Origin: Paenibacillus monticola
GTDB lineage: Bacteria; Bacillota; Bacilli; Paenibacillales; Paenibacillaceae
Reading direction: 5' to 3'
Length of the DNA: 64,000 nucleotides
Assembly: GCF_009664975.1 (NCBI RefSeq)
Contig: NZ_WJXB01000013.1
Location: 124,001-188,000, forward strand
Shown: positions 10,401-17,832 of the stretch, one piece after another
Layout of the letters: every line of letters begins with the position of its first letter
Numbering within the stretch: position 1 is the stretch's first letter
The notes under the pieces: model-generated
Seen by the model: the letters and a program-made list of their open reading frames with translations, nothing else
The model's database searches: none
What the model was told of the DNA's origin: nothing
Translations under genes and position numbers: made by a program

Positions 10401-12365
10401 ACCCACTGCGCCTTTCTTATATTCCAGCGCAGTTGTCACATTCGTCAATGTACCATCGTTCGCACTGATTGACGTTTCAGCCGTTGCTGTCACACCAGTC
10501 GGCGCCGCCGGACGAGCCGGAATGCTGAGTGCCTGCGCTATACTGTCCGCAGTCGTCGAACCGTTCCCCTTCTTCACGATGCTCAGCGAAGTACCCAGCC
10601 AGCTGCCGTCTATCGCCAGCTTACCATCTCCTGCCGCCGATACCGGCGTACCGTTCACCGTGTACGAGCCATTCGGCGTCAGGCCCGTCAACTGCTCGGC
10701 CGCATAGTCGATGTCAGCTACTGGTGTAACTTCAGGCGTTGGAGTAAAGAGTGATACGGTTGCCGTCATCGGCGAACCGCTGATCGTGTAACCGTTTGGC
10801 GCGTTTACCGCCACCGATACAGTGCCTTCGGTTATGACAGAAGTAAGCGCGATGCTCCAATCTGTTCCAGCGCCGCTCAATGCTCCTTTTACCGCAGAAC
10901 CTGTACCATTCGTAATCGTGATATCGCCTGCTGTCAGTCCGGCAATCGCGGGTTCGAAGGTCAGATCAATCTTCGTCGAAGTTGTCGTTAAAGATACGCC
11001 GTCAGCTACCGCTGATTGCAACGTAATCAGCTCTGGAGTTCCCACATCAAACCGTTTAGCGTTTATTCTGTAATGGGTGTTATCCGTATTATCTTTTTTG
11101 ACAAAAACAACTCCGTCGCCAAAGGCAGGGAACAACTGGAAGGTTGGATAATATTCAACAGCGTACACCCAATTCTCCTCGTCGTAGCCCTCCAAAGCTA
11201 CTGGAGCGGAATCCACCGGCTGATCCGATGTATAGACCAGAGTACCGTCATTGTCATAATAATTCAGGTAAGCATATTGAGTTCCCGACCAATCCGTACC
11301 ATTGTTGTAGGCATCGGTGATCGCGTTAGTGGAAATGGGATCAGTGCTTACTGTTGCAAATCCCGGAATTGCGCCATTTTTATAGGCAGCAGATGAACCG
11401 AAGCCCAGATAGCCGTTTACCGTAAAGCTGCCCTGACTCGTTCCAGCTGGATCATACAAAGAAACCGAAGAAATCCCGTTTTTCCAGTTATATTGGCTGA
11501 ACATGAAATTCCCGTTGTTCAACGCAGACAGAGACAGCTGCTGTTCATCCGTTCTGGGTCCGACGTTAATTGTTTGTAGCAGATCCCCACTGTTGCTGAA
11601 TATCTTCAGATAAATGTTATCGTCAGAGGCTCCCGAATTGTAAGCAGCCATATATACGCCGTTTCCAGCAGATACATAAGACATACTCGCATTATAGTTT
11701 ACCAGAAGTGTTTCGGCCGAAAGTGGTGTGCCCGTAGAAGTGAACACGCGTGTAACAGTGCTTATATTGTCGTTTCTTTGCCAGGAAAAGGCCAGATTGC
11801 CGTCAGACAGCTCCGTGATGGATACCATACGTGTGAGCGCCGGATTGCTGGCAGCACTATACGTATTAAGTCTAGTCTGTTCGACTACCTTCTGCCCCGA
11901 CTGGTTGAGTACCATAAAATAAGCATTTGGAGTACTCTCGACAACTGTTCCCACTTGCGAATTATCAATACCGCTATCACTTTTATTGTAAGTAATCAGA
12001 ATATTTCCGTTACTTAGCGCAAGCATGTTCATTTCAGTGCTTTTGTAATAGGTGTCCAATAAGTTATTTACGGTAACATCACTGATAAGTGTTCCCGCGC
12101 TGTCATATACCTGCAAATAATAAGTATAAATATAGGCGCTTCCGTCATAGAAGAATGTGTTCAGCAATACTGCTGTTTTGCCATCCGGAAGGCCTTGAGC
12201 GTTGGCAAGATATTTACCCGAGTTGTAATCAACCGTAGGCTGAATGGTAAAGTCCGTTGTTGCATTGAATGAAGGCGCAGCTGCATACGCTCGCAAAGAA
12301 ATAATGGGCAGCAGTCCAATTACTAATATCAAAGCCAGTCCTATCTTGCCTATCTTTTTCAACAT
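7470..12365 (-). CDS. Secreted S-layer homology (SLH) domain protein with tandem Ig/FN3-like repeats
   Basis: 1631 residues from the ATG at 12365, chosen over an upstream in-frame start (12428) because AAGGAGG lies 6 bases before it and a clear signal peptide starts there (MLKKIGKIGLALILVIG, cleavage after AYA). The N-terminal 400 or so residues look like a beta-rich, propeller-like domain. Three near-identical 156-residue units follow, then a linker rich in G, N and T, and three C-terminal SLH domains (about residues 1445-1631; FADVENHWAKDAV, FADVPADSWY, FTDAGSVGTWAKG). SLH domains bind pyruvylated secondary cell-wall polymers, so this is a surface-anchored protein. No enzymatic motif was seen; an adhesion or surface-layer role is inference. 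Confidence 0.88.
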   Translation of the reverse strand: MLKKIGKIGLALILVIGLLPIISLRAYAAAPSFNATTDFTIQPTVDYNSGKYLANAQGLPDGKTAVLLNTFFYDGSAYIYTYYLQVYDSAGTLISDVTVNNLLDTYYKSTEMNMLALSNGNILITYNKSDSGIDNSQVGTVVESTPNAYFMVLNQSGQKVVEQTRLNTYSAASNPALTRMVSITELSDGNLAFSWQRNDNISTVTRVFTSTGTPLSAETLLVNYNASMSYVSAGNGVYMAAYNSGASDDNIYLKIFSNSGDLLQTINVGPRTDEQQLSLSALNNGNFMFSQYNWKNGISSVSLYDPAGTSQGSFTVNGYLGFGSSAAYKNGAIPGFATVSTDPISTNAITDAYNNGTDWSGTQYAYLNYYDNDGTLVYTSDQPVDSAPVALEGYDEENWVYAVEYYPTFQLFPAFGDGVVFVKKDNTDNTHYRINAKRFDVGTPELITLQSAVADGVSLTTTSTKIDLTFEPAIAGLTAGDITITNGTGSAVKGALSGAGTDWSIALTSVITEGTVSVAVNAPNGYTISGSPMTATVSLFTPTPEVTPVADIDYAAEQLTGLTPNGSYTVNGTPVSAAGDGKLAIDGSWLGTSLSIVKKGNGSTTADSIAQALSIPARPAAPTGVTATAETSISANDGTLTNVTTALEYKKGAVGAWSDVLGTTVTGLVPDAYYVRTKATGSAFTSASVQMTVSAFAATPEVTPAAVIDYEAEQLTDLTPNGSYTINGTPVTADSSGKVTIDGNWLSTSLSIVKKGDGSTTTDSTAQTLSIPARPVAPMGVTATDETSIHANNGTLTNVTTALEYKKGAAGAWSDVLGTTVTGLVPDAYYVRTKATLTEFASPSVQVTVSAFAATPEVTPAAVIDYEAEQLTDLLPNGSYTINGTPVIADSSGAIIVDSNWLGASLSIMKKGDGSTTSDSVAQTLSIPARLAAPVGVTVTDVTYSGANDGTIQNVTVQMEYKKGSAGPWTDVADTTITYLPPDTYYVRVKATSTAFASNDAQITIHDSNAAIPSAPDVIADDQNNTVIGLDTSMELSMDDGPFVRYDGTNLPDLSGEHTVKVRVAASGSVPAGPATTLIFTTNASDPASGLTVSASDPSGTANDGHTQITVTPAPAVGHKLLYKNFGSGSAVVPNVGDIVAGYTLVGSDGIISAATGDTIGIAEVDADGKVVKYGGTTAVVVANPVVTPGTDPVSPGGNSNNGTPTGNTNTNVVTDVIVLVNGKEENAGKATTTTSGDVKTTIIAVDPAKLQAKLDAEGNGAVVTIPVTLDSNILVAELNGQMIKNMENVSATLMLQTSKGTYTLPAKEINIGALAESLGNGLKLEDITLKITIGETSASMSQVVTGAASNGGFTLVAPSLDFTVNATYGTSTVEVSRFNAYVERTVALPAGIDPNRITTAIVVDPDGTIRHVPTKLVLKDGRYYADINSLTNSVYSVVWHPLTFADVENHWAKDAVNDMGSRMVINGVNEQTFSPNADITRAEFAAIIVRGLGLKLGEGKTAFADVPADSWYVGAVATASEYGLITGFEDGMFQPNAPITREQAMNIIAKAMKLTGLAGQTNVADASSVLAAFTDAGSVGTWAKGSLALAAQAGLISGRGGNKLVAKANVTRAEVAVLIQRLLKKSELID
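9339..10742 (-). repeat. Three tandem 468-bp in-frame repeats inside the SLH gene
   Basis: The same motif (ATCGTATACGAGCC and variants) recurs at 9721, 10189 and 10657, exactly 468 bases (156 codons) apart. Each unit encodes TPEVTP, then NGSYT, SLSIVKKG, SIPARP, ALEYKKGA and YYVR. The two left copies are closest to each other at the DNA level, and the rightmost has diverged. Such repeats can expand or contract by recombination. Confidence 0.9.
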
Positions 12366-12577
12366 TGCTTGCCTCCTTGTCGAATGACTATTTCCAAATA
12401 TTGATAGCGTTTCCATAACAACCAGCATTACAGAAGTACTATCTTCTATCCTAGTTTATCGACATTTCATGCAAGAAATTTTACATTTTAGACACGAATT
12501 ATATGTAATTTTTTTATTTTAATATAACTTTTGTCACTTCTTTATTTATTTTCGATGAATACCCGGCGCTTTCGCAT

Positions 12578-12613
12578 AAAAAATAGCCCTCTCCGTCTAT
12601 CAGACAGATTGGG
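12578..12613 (-). terminator. Intrinsic terminator after the DUF4317 gene
   Basis: On the minus strand, AGCCC pairs with GGGCT around an inner CTGTCT/AGACGG stem (one wobble), followed by ATTTTTT. It lies about 35 bases after the stop at 12649. Confidence 0.8.
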
Positions 12614-12648
12614 CTGCTTCAGCTTGAATTACTATTTTGGCTCCGCGC

Positions 12649-13827
12649 CTATAACGTCTCTGTACTAAGCGTAAATCCTTCAATCACCGCATCTTCATCA
12701 ATCTCAATCAGGATGCAGCGTTTCCCTTGATAATTCACTTGCTTCACATACTTCAGATCCTGCGGGCTGATCGAAATTGTGGCCACCTTTGTATCGATCT
12801 TGATCGATTTTGAAGTGAATTTAGGCATCACGCTGCCCGCCTTCATCTCATAGTGCTTATCGTCAACAATCGTCTCAAACGCACGTTCCACCTTTTCCAT
12901 CGTCACATTCTCTACGCCGCTCACCTTCAGCACGCGTTCCATATCCCGGTAATCGAGCTTCGGAGGTTCTTCCTCATCCTCATGGGTTACAATGACCTGA
13001 TGGATCTCCTCGTACACCTGTGCGAGGATGGCTGCGTCGAGTTGTTCGCCCGTTATTTCCTTCACGATGTCCTCGAAGATCGTTCTCTCTTCGTAGGCCG
13101 TCACAGACCTTTCCGCATTCAAAACCTGTTCGATGAAATGCGGATTCGGATTATTCGCGCTCCCCGTGCAATACAGTACGCGGTTCACATCGGAGTAATT
13201 GTCCGTCACACTCGGGTAAAAAAACCCCTGCTCAGGCGTGCTTAACTTGATAATCGGATCGACCATAAAATTATACTTAAACTCTCTCTCCACATAATCG
13301 AACAAAAGCGTCTTCCGTTGCTGCTCCGTGGAATTCACGCTGCACAGAATGAACGGATGCGCGAACATCTCGTTCTTCTCACTCTCTTCGGCTTCGTCAT
13401 TCCTGCCCTTGGTCGGCCGGGAGTATTGTCCGCGAACAAATGTGACTACCATATCCTTTTCATACTTGGCATCCACTAACATTTTGTCCACGAGCATCAG
13501 CATCAGGTCCTGCCATTCGTCTGGATCACCGGTCACTAGACCTTGGTGCAGCATCACCTGCGACGGCTCCTCCGCTTCCTCCAGAAATTTCAACTCGAAC
13601 AGCTTCTGATCCAGTTCTCCGGTCAGCAGCTTTCGGAAATTGCCCATGTAGAGATCCTGCTTCTCTCTGTCCAGCATGGCAAACGGCTGACGTTCACAAT
13701 GATAGACCTCGTTGGTTTCCTTCATAATATACACATTGAGAATATCGTACAGATTCAACAAATCGTGATCCATTTTAAATTGCTTACGTATATGTGCGGC
13801 TTCTTTCTTTATCATGGTTCGTGACAC
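12649..13827 (-). CDS. DUF4317 family protein
   Basis: 392 residues. The N-terminus (IKKEAAHIRKQFKMDHDLL, then YIMKETNEVYHCE) and overall length match DUF4317, a family of uncharacterised Firmicutes cytoplasmic proteins. No catalytic motif or membrane segment was seen. Start choice is uncertain. A GTG at 13827 lies only 2 bases after AGGAG, and an in-frame ATG at 13815 lies 14 bases after it. It is transcribed alone, with terminators on both sides. Function is unknown. Confidence 0.75.
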   Translation of the reverse strand: MSRTMIKKEAAHIRKQFKMDHDLLNLYDILNVYIMKETNEVYHCERQPFAMLDREKQDLYMGNFRKLLTGELDQKLFELKFLEEAEEPSQVMLHQGLVTGDPDEWQDLMLMLVDKMLVDAKYEKDMVVTFVRGQYSRPTKGRNDEAEESEKNEMFAHPFILCSVNSTEQQRKTLLFDYVEREFKYNFMVDPIIKLSTPEQGFFYPSVTDNYSDVNRVLYCTGSANNPNPHFIEQVLNAERSVTAYEERTIFEDIVKEITGEQLDAAILAQVYEEIHQVIVTHEDEEEPPKLDYRDMERVLKVSGVENVTMEKVERAFETIVDDKHYEMKAGSVMPKFTSKSIKIDTKVATISISPQDLKYVKQVNYQGKRCILIEIDEDAVIEGFTLSTETL

Positions 13828-13866
13828 AGCTCCTAGTTGGTAAAGTAGTTTTATCAGTATAAACGA

Positions 13867-13893
13867 TATAAAAACCCTTCGCTAGAAGGGTTT
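13867..13893 (-). terminator. Intrinsic terminator of the sugar ABC operon
   Basis: A 9-bp perfect stem AAACCCTTC/GAAGGGTTT with a 4-base loop, followed on the minus strand by a T-rich tail. It lies about 135 bases beyond the last permease gene (stop at 14028). Confidence 0.8.
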
Positions 13894-14027
13894 ACATTGT
13901 TGGTTCTATTCTGTGTTCCTCGCAGATCCAGCCGCGGCACTCCAGACCTGGCGATCCATAACATGGCGTTCAGCATCATGTCATTATCTTTTGCAATTCG
14001 TGCCCATCTTTACCTCAAGCCTGCACC

Positions 14028-14942
14028 TTAGCCTTTCACACCACCGACAACCATTCCTTTGACAAAATACTTCTGCAGGAACGGATACACGATAATGATC
14101 GGCACACTGGCAACAATGGTCATTGTTGCACGTACCGAGGTCGGCGTCACGGCAGCTGCATTCCCTTTCGCATTAGCGAAGGCATCGGCTGCCGAGCTTG
14201 CGCTAGAGGTATTAGAAGTGGATAACATTTTCATCAGTTCATACTGCAAGGTGGTTAGACTTGGTGATGAAGAGTTATACAAGAATACGTCGAACCAGGA
14301 ATTCCACTGATAGACTGCCACAAACAATGAGACTGTAGCAAGGGCCGGAACGGTCAACGGGAGTACAATGCGCGCGAATGTAATGAAGTCCCCGGCACCA
14401 TCTATTTTTGCCGATTCCATGAGACCCTCAGGCAGTCCTTCGATAAAGGAACGGATCACAATCATATTAAATACGCCGATGATGCCCGGGATGATATAGA
14501 CCCAGAAGGTGTTAAGCATGTCCAGCTCTTTGATCAGCAGGTAGCCCGGAATCAGACCGCCGCTGAAATACATAGTGAAAATAAAAGTGACGGACACAAA
14601 CTTCTTCAGCTTATATTCCGGGCGGCTTACCGTATAGGCCAGCATCGCTGTACAGAATACAGAGACCACAGTCCCGACAATGGTCCGTGCTGCAGAGATA
14701 AACGTTGCATAGAAGATATTGGATTCGCTAAACACATAGTCAAAGTTTCGCAGCGTCCATTCCCGCGGCCAAATGTAAATGTCCCCACGAACGGAATCAT
14801 TCGCATCATTAAACGATAAAGCGAACATATTCAAGAACGGATAGAGGGTGACAATAACCAATAGAATCATGAAGATAATATTGCATACATCAAAGATCCG
14901 GTCACTTAATGAAGAATTGCGGAATGATTTGGATTGAGCCAT
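14028..14942 (-). CDS. Carbohydrate ABC transporter inner-membrane permease (YtcP-like)
   Basis: 304 residues with six predicted membrane segments. The EAA-like cytoplasmic loop (ESAKIDGAGDFITFARIVLP) contacts the ATPase in this permease class. It ends with the family-typical FVKGMVVGGVKG. The start has AAAGGAGG 9 bases upstream. It follows the partner permease by 17 bases. With the LplB-like permease it forms the membrane channel of a CUT1-type importer. No ATPase gene is present in the operon; such systems commonly share a generic MsmX-type ATPase encoded elsewhere, which is inferred here. Confidence 0.9.
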   Translation of the reverse strand: MAQSKSFRNSSLSDRIFDVCNIIFMILLVIVTLYPFLNMFALSFNDANDSVRGDIYIWPREWTLRNFDYVFSESNIFYATFISAARTIVGTVVSVFCTAMLAYTVSRPEYKLKKFVSVTFIFTMYFSGGLIPGYLLIKELDMLNTFWVYIIPGIIGVFNMIVIRSFIEGLPEGLMESAKIDGAGDFITFARIVLPLTVPALATVSLFVAVYQWNSWFDVFLYNSSSPSLTTLQYELMKMLSTSNTSSASSAADAFANAKGNAAAVTPTSVRATMTIVASVPIIIVYPFLQKYFVKGMVVGGVKG

Positions 14943-14959
14943 AACCTGTGTCCTCCTTT

Positions 14960-15946
14960 CTAGTACAATCTGCTTTCGCCCATACGTTTGGCGATATTAT
15001 TGGCTGTGATTAAGAAGATAAAGCTGACCAGGGTTTTAAACATGCCGGCTGCGGTGGCAAGCCCAAAGTTGTTCATCTGCATCCCGTATTTCAGTACGAA
15101 GATATCCAGATTCTCCGAGAAGTCCACATTCATACCGTTGCCCAGCAGGTACTGTGCCTCGAACCCGGACTCCAGAATATGGCCCAGATTCATGATCAGA
15201 ATCAGCACAATAACCGGTTTGATGCCTGGAAGCGTAATGTAGAACATTCTTTGAAGACGGGAGGCCCCGTCAATCTCGGCCGCTTCATATTGGGACGGGT
15301 CGATAGAAGTGATGGCCGCCAGATAAATGATGGTGTTCCAGCCGACATTCTTCCAGACCTCTGTTGCTCCGAGAATTCCCCAGAAGTATTTGCCGACGCC
15401 GAGCCACAGAACCGGATGATCAATGAACTGCATCTTGAGCAGCAGCACATTGATGATCCCTTCCGGTGCCAGTGCCGTTTGCACGATATTGGACGCAACG
15501 ACCCAAGAGATGAAGTAAGGCAAGTAACTGATCGTCTGCACCGTGCGCTTGAAGAAAATATTACGCAGCTCATTCAGCAGCAGGGCCAGCACAATAGACG
15601 TTACAAAACCGAATACCAGGTTAATGGAGCTCATAACGAGTGTATTGCGCAGCACCCGATAAAACTGTTGCTCCTGAAACAAAAACTTGAAATTGTCCCA
15701 ACCGACCCACTTCTGGTCGAAGAAATCTCTGGCTGGTTTGAATTTCTGAAAAGCAATGGTCCATCCCCAAAGCGGGAGGTATTTAAATACAAACACCCAG
15801 ATTAGAAAGGGCAATGACATCAGCATTAGCATTTTCTGTTTAGACAACTCTATAAAAAAGGTTTTGAAGCGCGAAGCGCCCGCATTTGATTTTGCCATCT
15901 GCCCAGCCGTTTTCTCCACCTGTACTGTCCCCTTTCCTAACTCCAT
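14960..15946 (-). CDS. Carbohydrate ABC transporter inner-membrane permease (LplB-like)
   Basis: 328 residues, six predicted membrane segments after a roughly 30-residue cytoplasmic tail, and an EAA-type loop (YEAAEIDGASRLQRMFYITLP). The ATG at 15946 has only a weak GAGAG upstream. An in-frame GTG seven codons in is preceded by AAAGGGG at good spacing, so the true start may be slightly shorter. It is the partner of the YtcP-like permease. A strong stem-loop separates it from the binding-protein gene upstream, which should reduce its expression relative to the lipoprotein. Confidence 0.9.
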   Translation of the reverse strand: MELGKGTVQVEKTAGQMAKSNAGASRFKTFFIELSKQKMLMLMSLPFLIWVFVFKYLPLWGWTIAFQKFKPARDFFDQKWVGWDNFKFLFQEQQFYRVLRNTLVMSSINLVFGFVTSIVLALLLNELRNIFFKRTVQTISYLPYFISWVVASNIVQTALAPEGIINVLLLKMQFIDHPVLWLGVGKYFWGILGATEVWKNVGWNTIIYLAAITSIDPSQYEAAEIDGASRLQRMFYITLPGIKPVIVLILIMNLGHILESGFEAQYLLGNGMNVDFSENLDIFVLKYGMQMNNFGLATAAGMFKTLVSFIFLITANNIAKRMGESRLY

Positions 15947-15973
15947 ATTCTCTCTTTTTGATCAAGTGTAGAA

Positions 15974-16004
15974 GGGAAAAGTGAAGGCTTACTTCACTTT
16001 TCCC
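15974..16004 (-). terminator. Intra-operon stem-loop between binding protein and permeases
   Basis: A perfect 12-bp stem GGGAAAAGTGAA with a 7-base loop, located between the solute-binding protein stop (16036) and the permease start (15946). The downstream tail is only moderately T-rich, so it probably works as a partial terminator or mRNA 3'-end stabiliser that raises binding-protein levels. Confidence 0.75.
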
Positions 16005-16035
16005 GGTCCATCATCCTTATGGAGAAGCTGTCAGC

Positions 16036-17718
16036 TTACCACTTGCCGTCAATACGATTCTTCACCTTGCCAGTCATGAATCCTTCGTAGCCTTTAGCGT
16101 CCAGTTTATTGTACTCTGCCATGTATTCATTCCAGTCCGCTTCGAATTCTCCCGGGGAAGCAAGCACCATGCGAGGATAAAACTTCTGCTGCAAATCTCC
16201 GGCTCTTTGGCTGAAGAGTTGTTCTGGAGAGCCCGGCTCTTTCTCAATGCTCCAGGCAGGGTACCATGGACGTTCCACCGGCTCAGCATACAAGTCAGAG
16301 AAGGTATCCAATTTATAGGCTTTAAGCAGGGCTTTATCGCCTTCTGTATAGTTAATTGCCGCTACTTCCGGCTGGTTGAACGGAACATGGGCGTTGCCGT
16401 CCTCATACACAGAGTTATCGCCATAGCGCGGCCACTCGTAATCGAAATAAGCGAAACCGTATTTGTGTTTGAAATCATTGTCGTTCCGGTCAGTCAGCTG
16501 TTTCTCGGTCATTACCATACGGCTGTCTGCATTCTTGGAGTAGGTAACGCCTTCCTCACCCCACTGAACCAGCTTCTGATTCTCATCTGTCAGCAGGTTA
16601 TCCCAATATTTAATGATGCGTTCCGGATCTTTCGCGCTGACGGAGATGCCAAGTCCGCGGTTATTCACGAAGGACGGGGGATCTACATAAGCGTCTTTAA
16701 TATTCTCTTCATACACAATAGGAAGTGCTACATAACGAAGATCGTCATTGCCAGCAGTTCTTAGGTTGGTGGTGGCATCAGGGATCTGCCATGAGTAGCT
16801 GGCAAATCCGAGTACACGGCCCGAAGTAAGCTTGGCCAGATACTGGTCTTTGTTCGCTGTGAAAGATTCCGGGTCAAACAGGCCTTTGCCGTTCATTTCA
16901 TTCAATTTGGCCAGCCAGCGTTTCTCATCCTCCGTTCCCTGATACAGCTTGGCTTCATGAGTCTCCATGTCAACCATGACTCCGCCCTCGTTCGGGTAAC
17001 CGGCCAGATGCATCGGCTGATTCGTGATTGTGAAGAACTCACCGGCTGTGCTGGCGAACGTTACGAAACCAATCGTGTTTTTGCCGTCAACGCTAGGGTA
17101 TTTCGCTTGATATTTCTCAATCAGATCGAAATACTGATCAAGCGTTTTCACTTGCGGATAACCGAATTCCTTGAGGACGCGTCTTTGCATCCAGAATGTG
17201 CTGGTTGGGTCCGGCGGTGACAAGTATCCGTTTACATTGGCTGTGAAGGGAAGGATATAGATATTGCCGTCCTCATTCGTAATTTTGTTCATATAATCGC
17301 CGTAGACGCGTTTGATATTAGGACCGTACTTCTCAATCAGATCATTGAGCGGAATAAGTGCGCCGGCATCCAGGAACTTTGCAAGCTCCCCTACCGGAGA
17401 GATGACATCAGGATAATCGCCGCCGGCAATCATGACTCCGGACTTGGTGCTTGCATCCCCAACCACAAATTCCATCTTCCAATCGACACCCGTTTGCTCC
17501 TGAAGAATCTTGCCGATCGTGGTGTCGCTGGCCATTGTATCCCGGTTGGTACCAAAGGCGAAGTAATCAAAAGTGACCGGCTCCTTGCTGACCTCGCTGT
17601 TCTTTCCGCCGGACGCACTGTCTTTCTCCCCTGAATTGCCGTTCGAACAGCCAACAATGAGGAGTGCCGAAGCCATGACAACAGCCAAGGTAGTTTGCAA
17701 CCATTTCTTTGTATGCAT
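16036..17718 (-). CDS. Extracellular sugar-binding lipoprotein (LipO-like family)
   Basis: 560 residues. The signal peptide ends in a lipobox LIVGC with the lipidated cysteine at residue 24, followed by a Ser/Gly/Lys linker. The body is a type-1 solute-binding fold of the long LipO/YtcQ class, which supplies oligosaccharides to LplB/YtcP permeases. The start has AAAGGGG about 7 bases upstream. A candidate promoter with an overlapping cre-like site lies just upstream. The YesM/YesN-like pair directly upstream on the same strand probably controls it. No glycoside hydrolase lies nearby, so the ligand is unknown. Confidence 0.9.
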   Translation of the reverse strand: MHTKKWLQTTLAVVMASALLIVGCSNGNSGEKDSASGGKNSEVSKEPVTFDYFAFGTNRDTMASDTTIGKILQEQTGVDWKMEFVVGDASTKSGVMIAGGDYPDVISPVGELAKFLDAGALIPLNDLIEKYGPNIKRVYGDYMNKITNEDGNIYILPFTANVNGYLSPPDPTSTFWMQRRVLKEFGYPQVKTLDQYFDLIEKYQAKYPSVDGKNTIGFVTFASTAGEFFTITNQPMHLAGYPNEGGVMVDMETHEAKLYQGTEDEKRWLAKLNEMNGKGLFDPESFTANKDQYLAKLTSGRVLGFASYSWQIPDATTNLRTAGNDDLRYVALPIVYEENIKDAYVDPPSFVNNRGLGISVSAKDPERIIKYWDNLLTDENQKLVQWGEEGVTYSKNADSRMVMTEKQLTDRNDNDFKHKYGFAYFDYEWPRYGDNSVYEDGNAHVPFNQPEVAAINYTEGDKALLKAYKLDTFSDLYAEPVERPWYPAWSIEKEPGSPEQLFSQRAGDLQQKFYPRMVLASPGEFEADWNEYMAEYNKLDAKGYEGFMTGKVKNRIDGKW

Positions 17719-17758
17719 TTAATATCCCCTTTCTTTTCTTTGTGTTGAGAACAATTTC

Positions 17759-17780
17759 AGTATAAAAGAAAGCGCTTAAC
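17759..17780 (-). promoter_or_regulatory. Candidate promoter with CcpA (cre)-like site for the sugar operon
   Basis: On the minus strand a TATACT -10 hexamer (17764-17759) is preceded by an imperfect AAGCGCTT-centred palindrome (17767-17780) resembling a catabolite responsive element, with about three mismatches to the consensus. No good -35 is visible, as expected if an AraC-type activator is needed. Confidence 0.4.
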
Positions 17781-17832
17781 ATTGTTACAGGGCAAACCTT
17801 AGATCGGTCTTTGAATAATTTAGAAACAAGCT

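Noticed and set aside
15179-15805. 208-codon plus-strand frame
   Set aside because: Antisense shadow of the LplB-like permease; composition rich in Arg/Asn/Gln is typical of shadow frames.
17767-17780. A firm CcpA cre call
   Set aside because: About three mismatches to the consensus; kept only as a low-confidence regulatory candidate.
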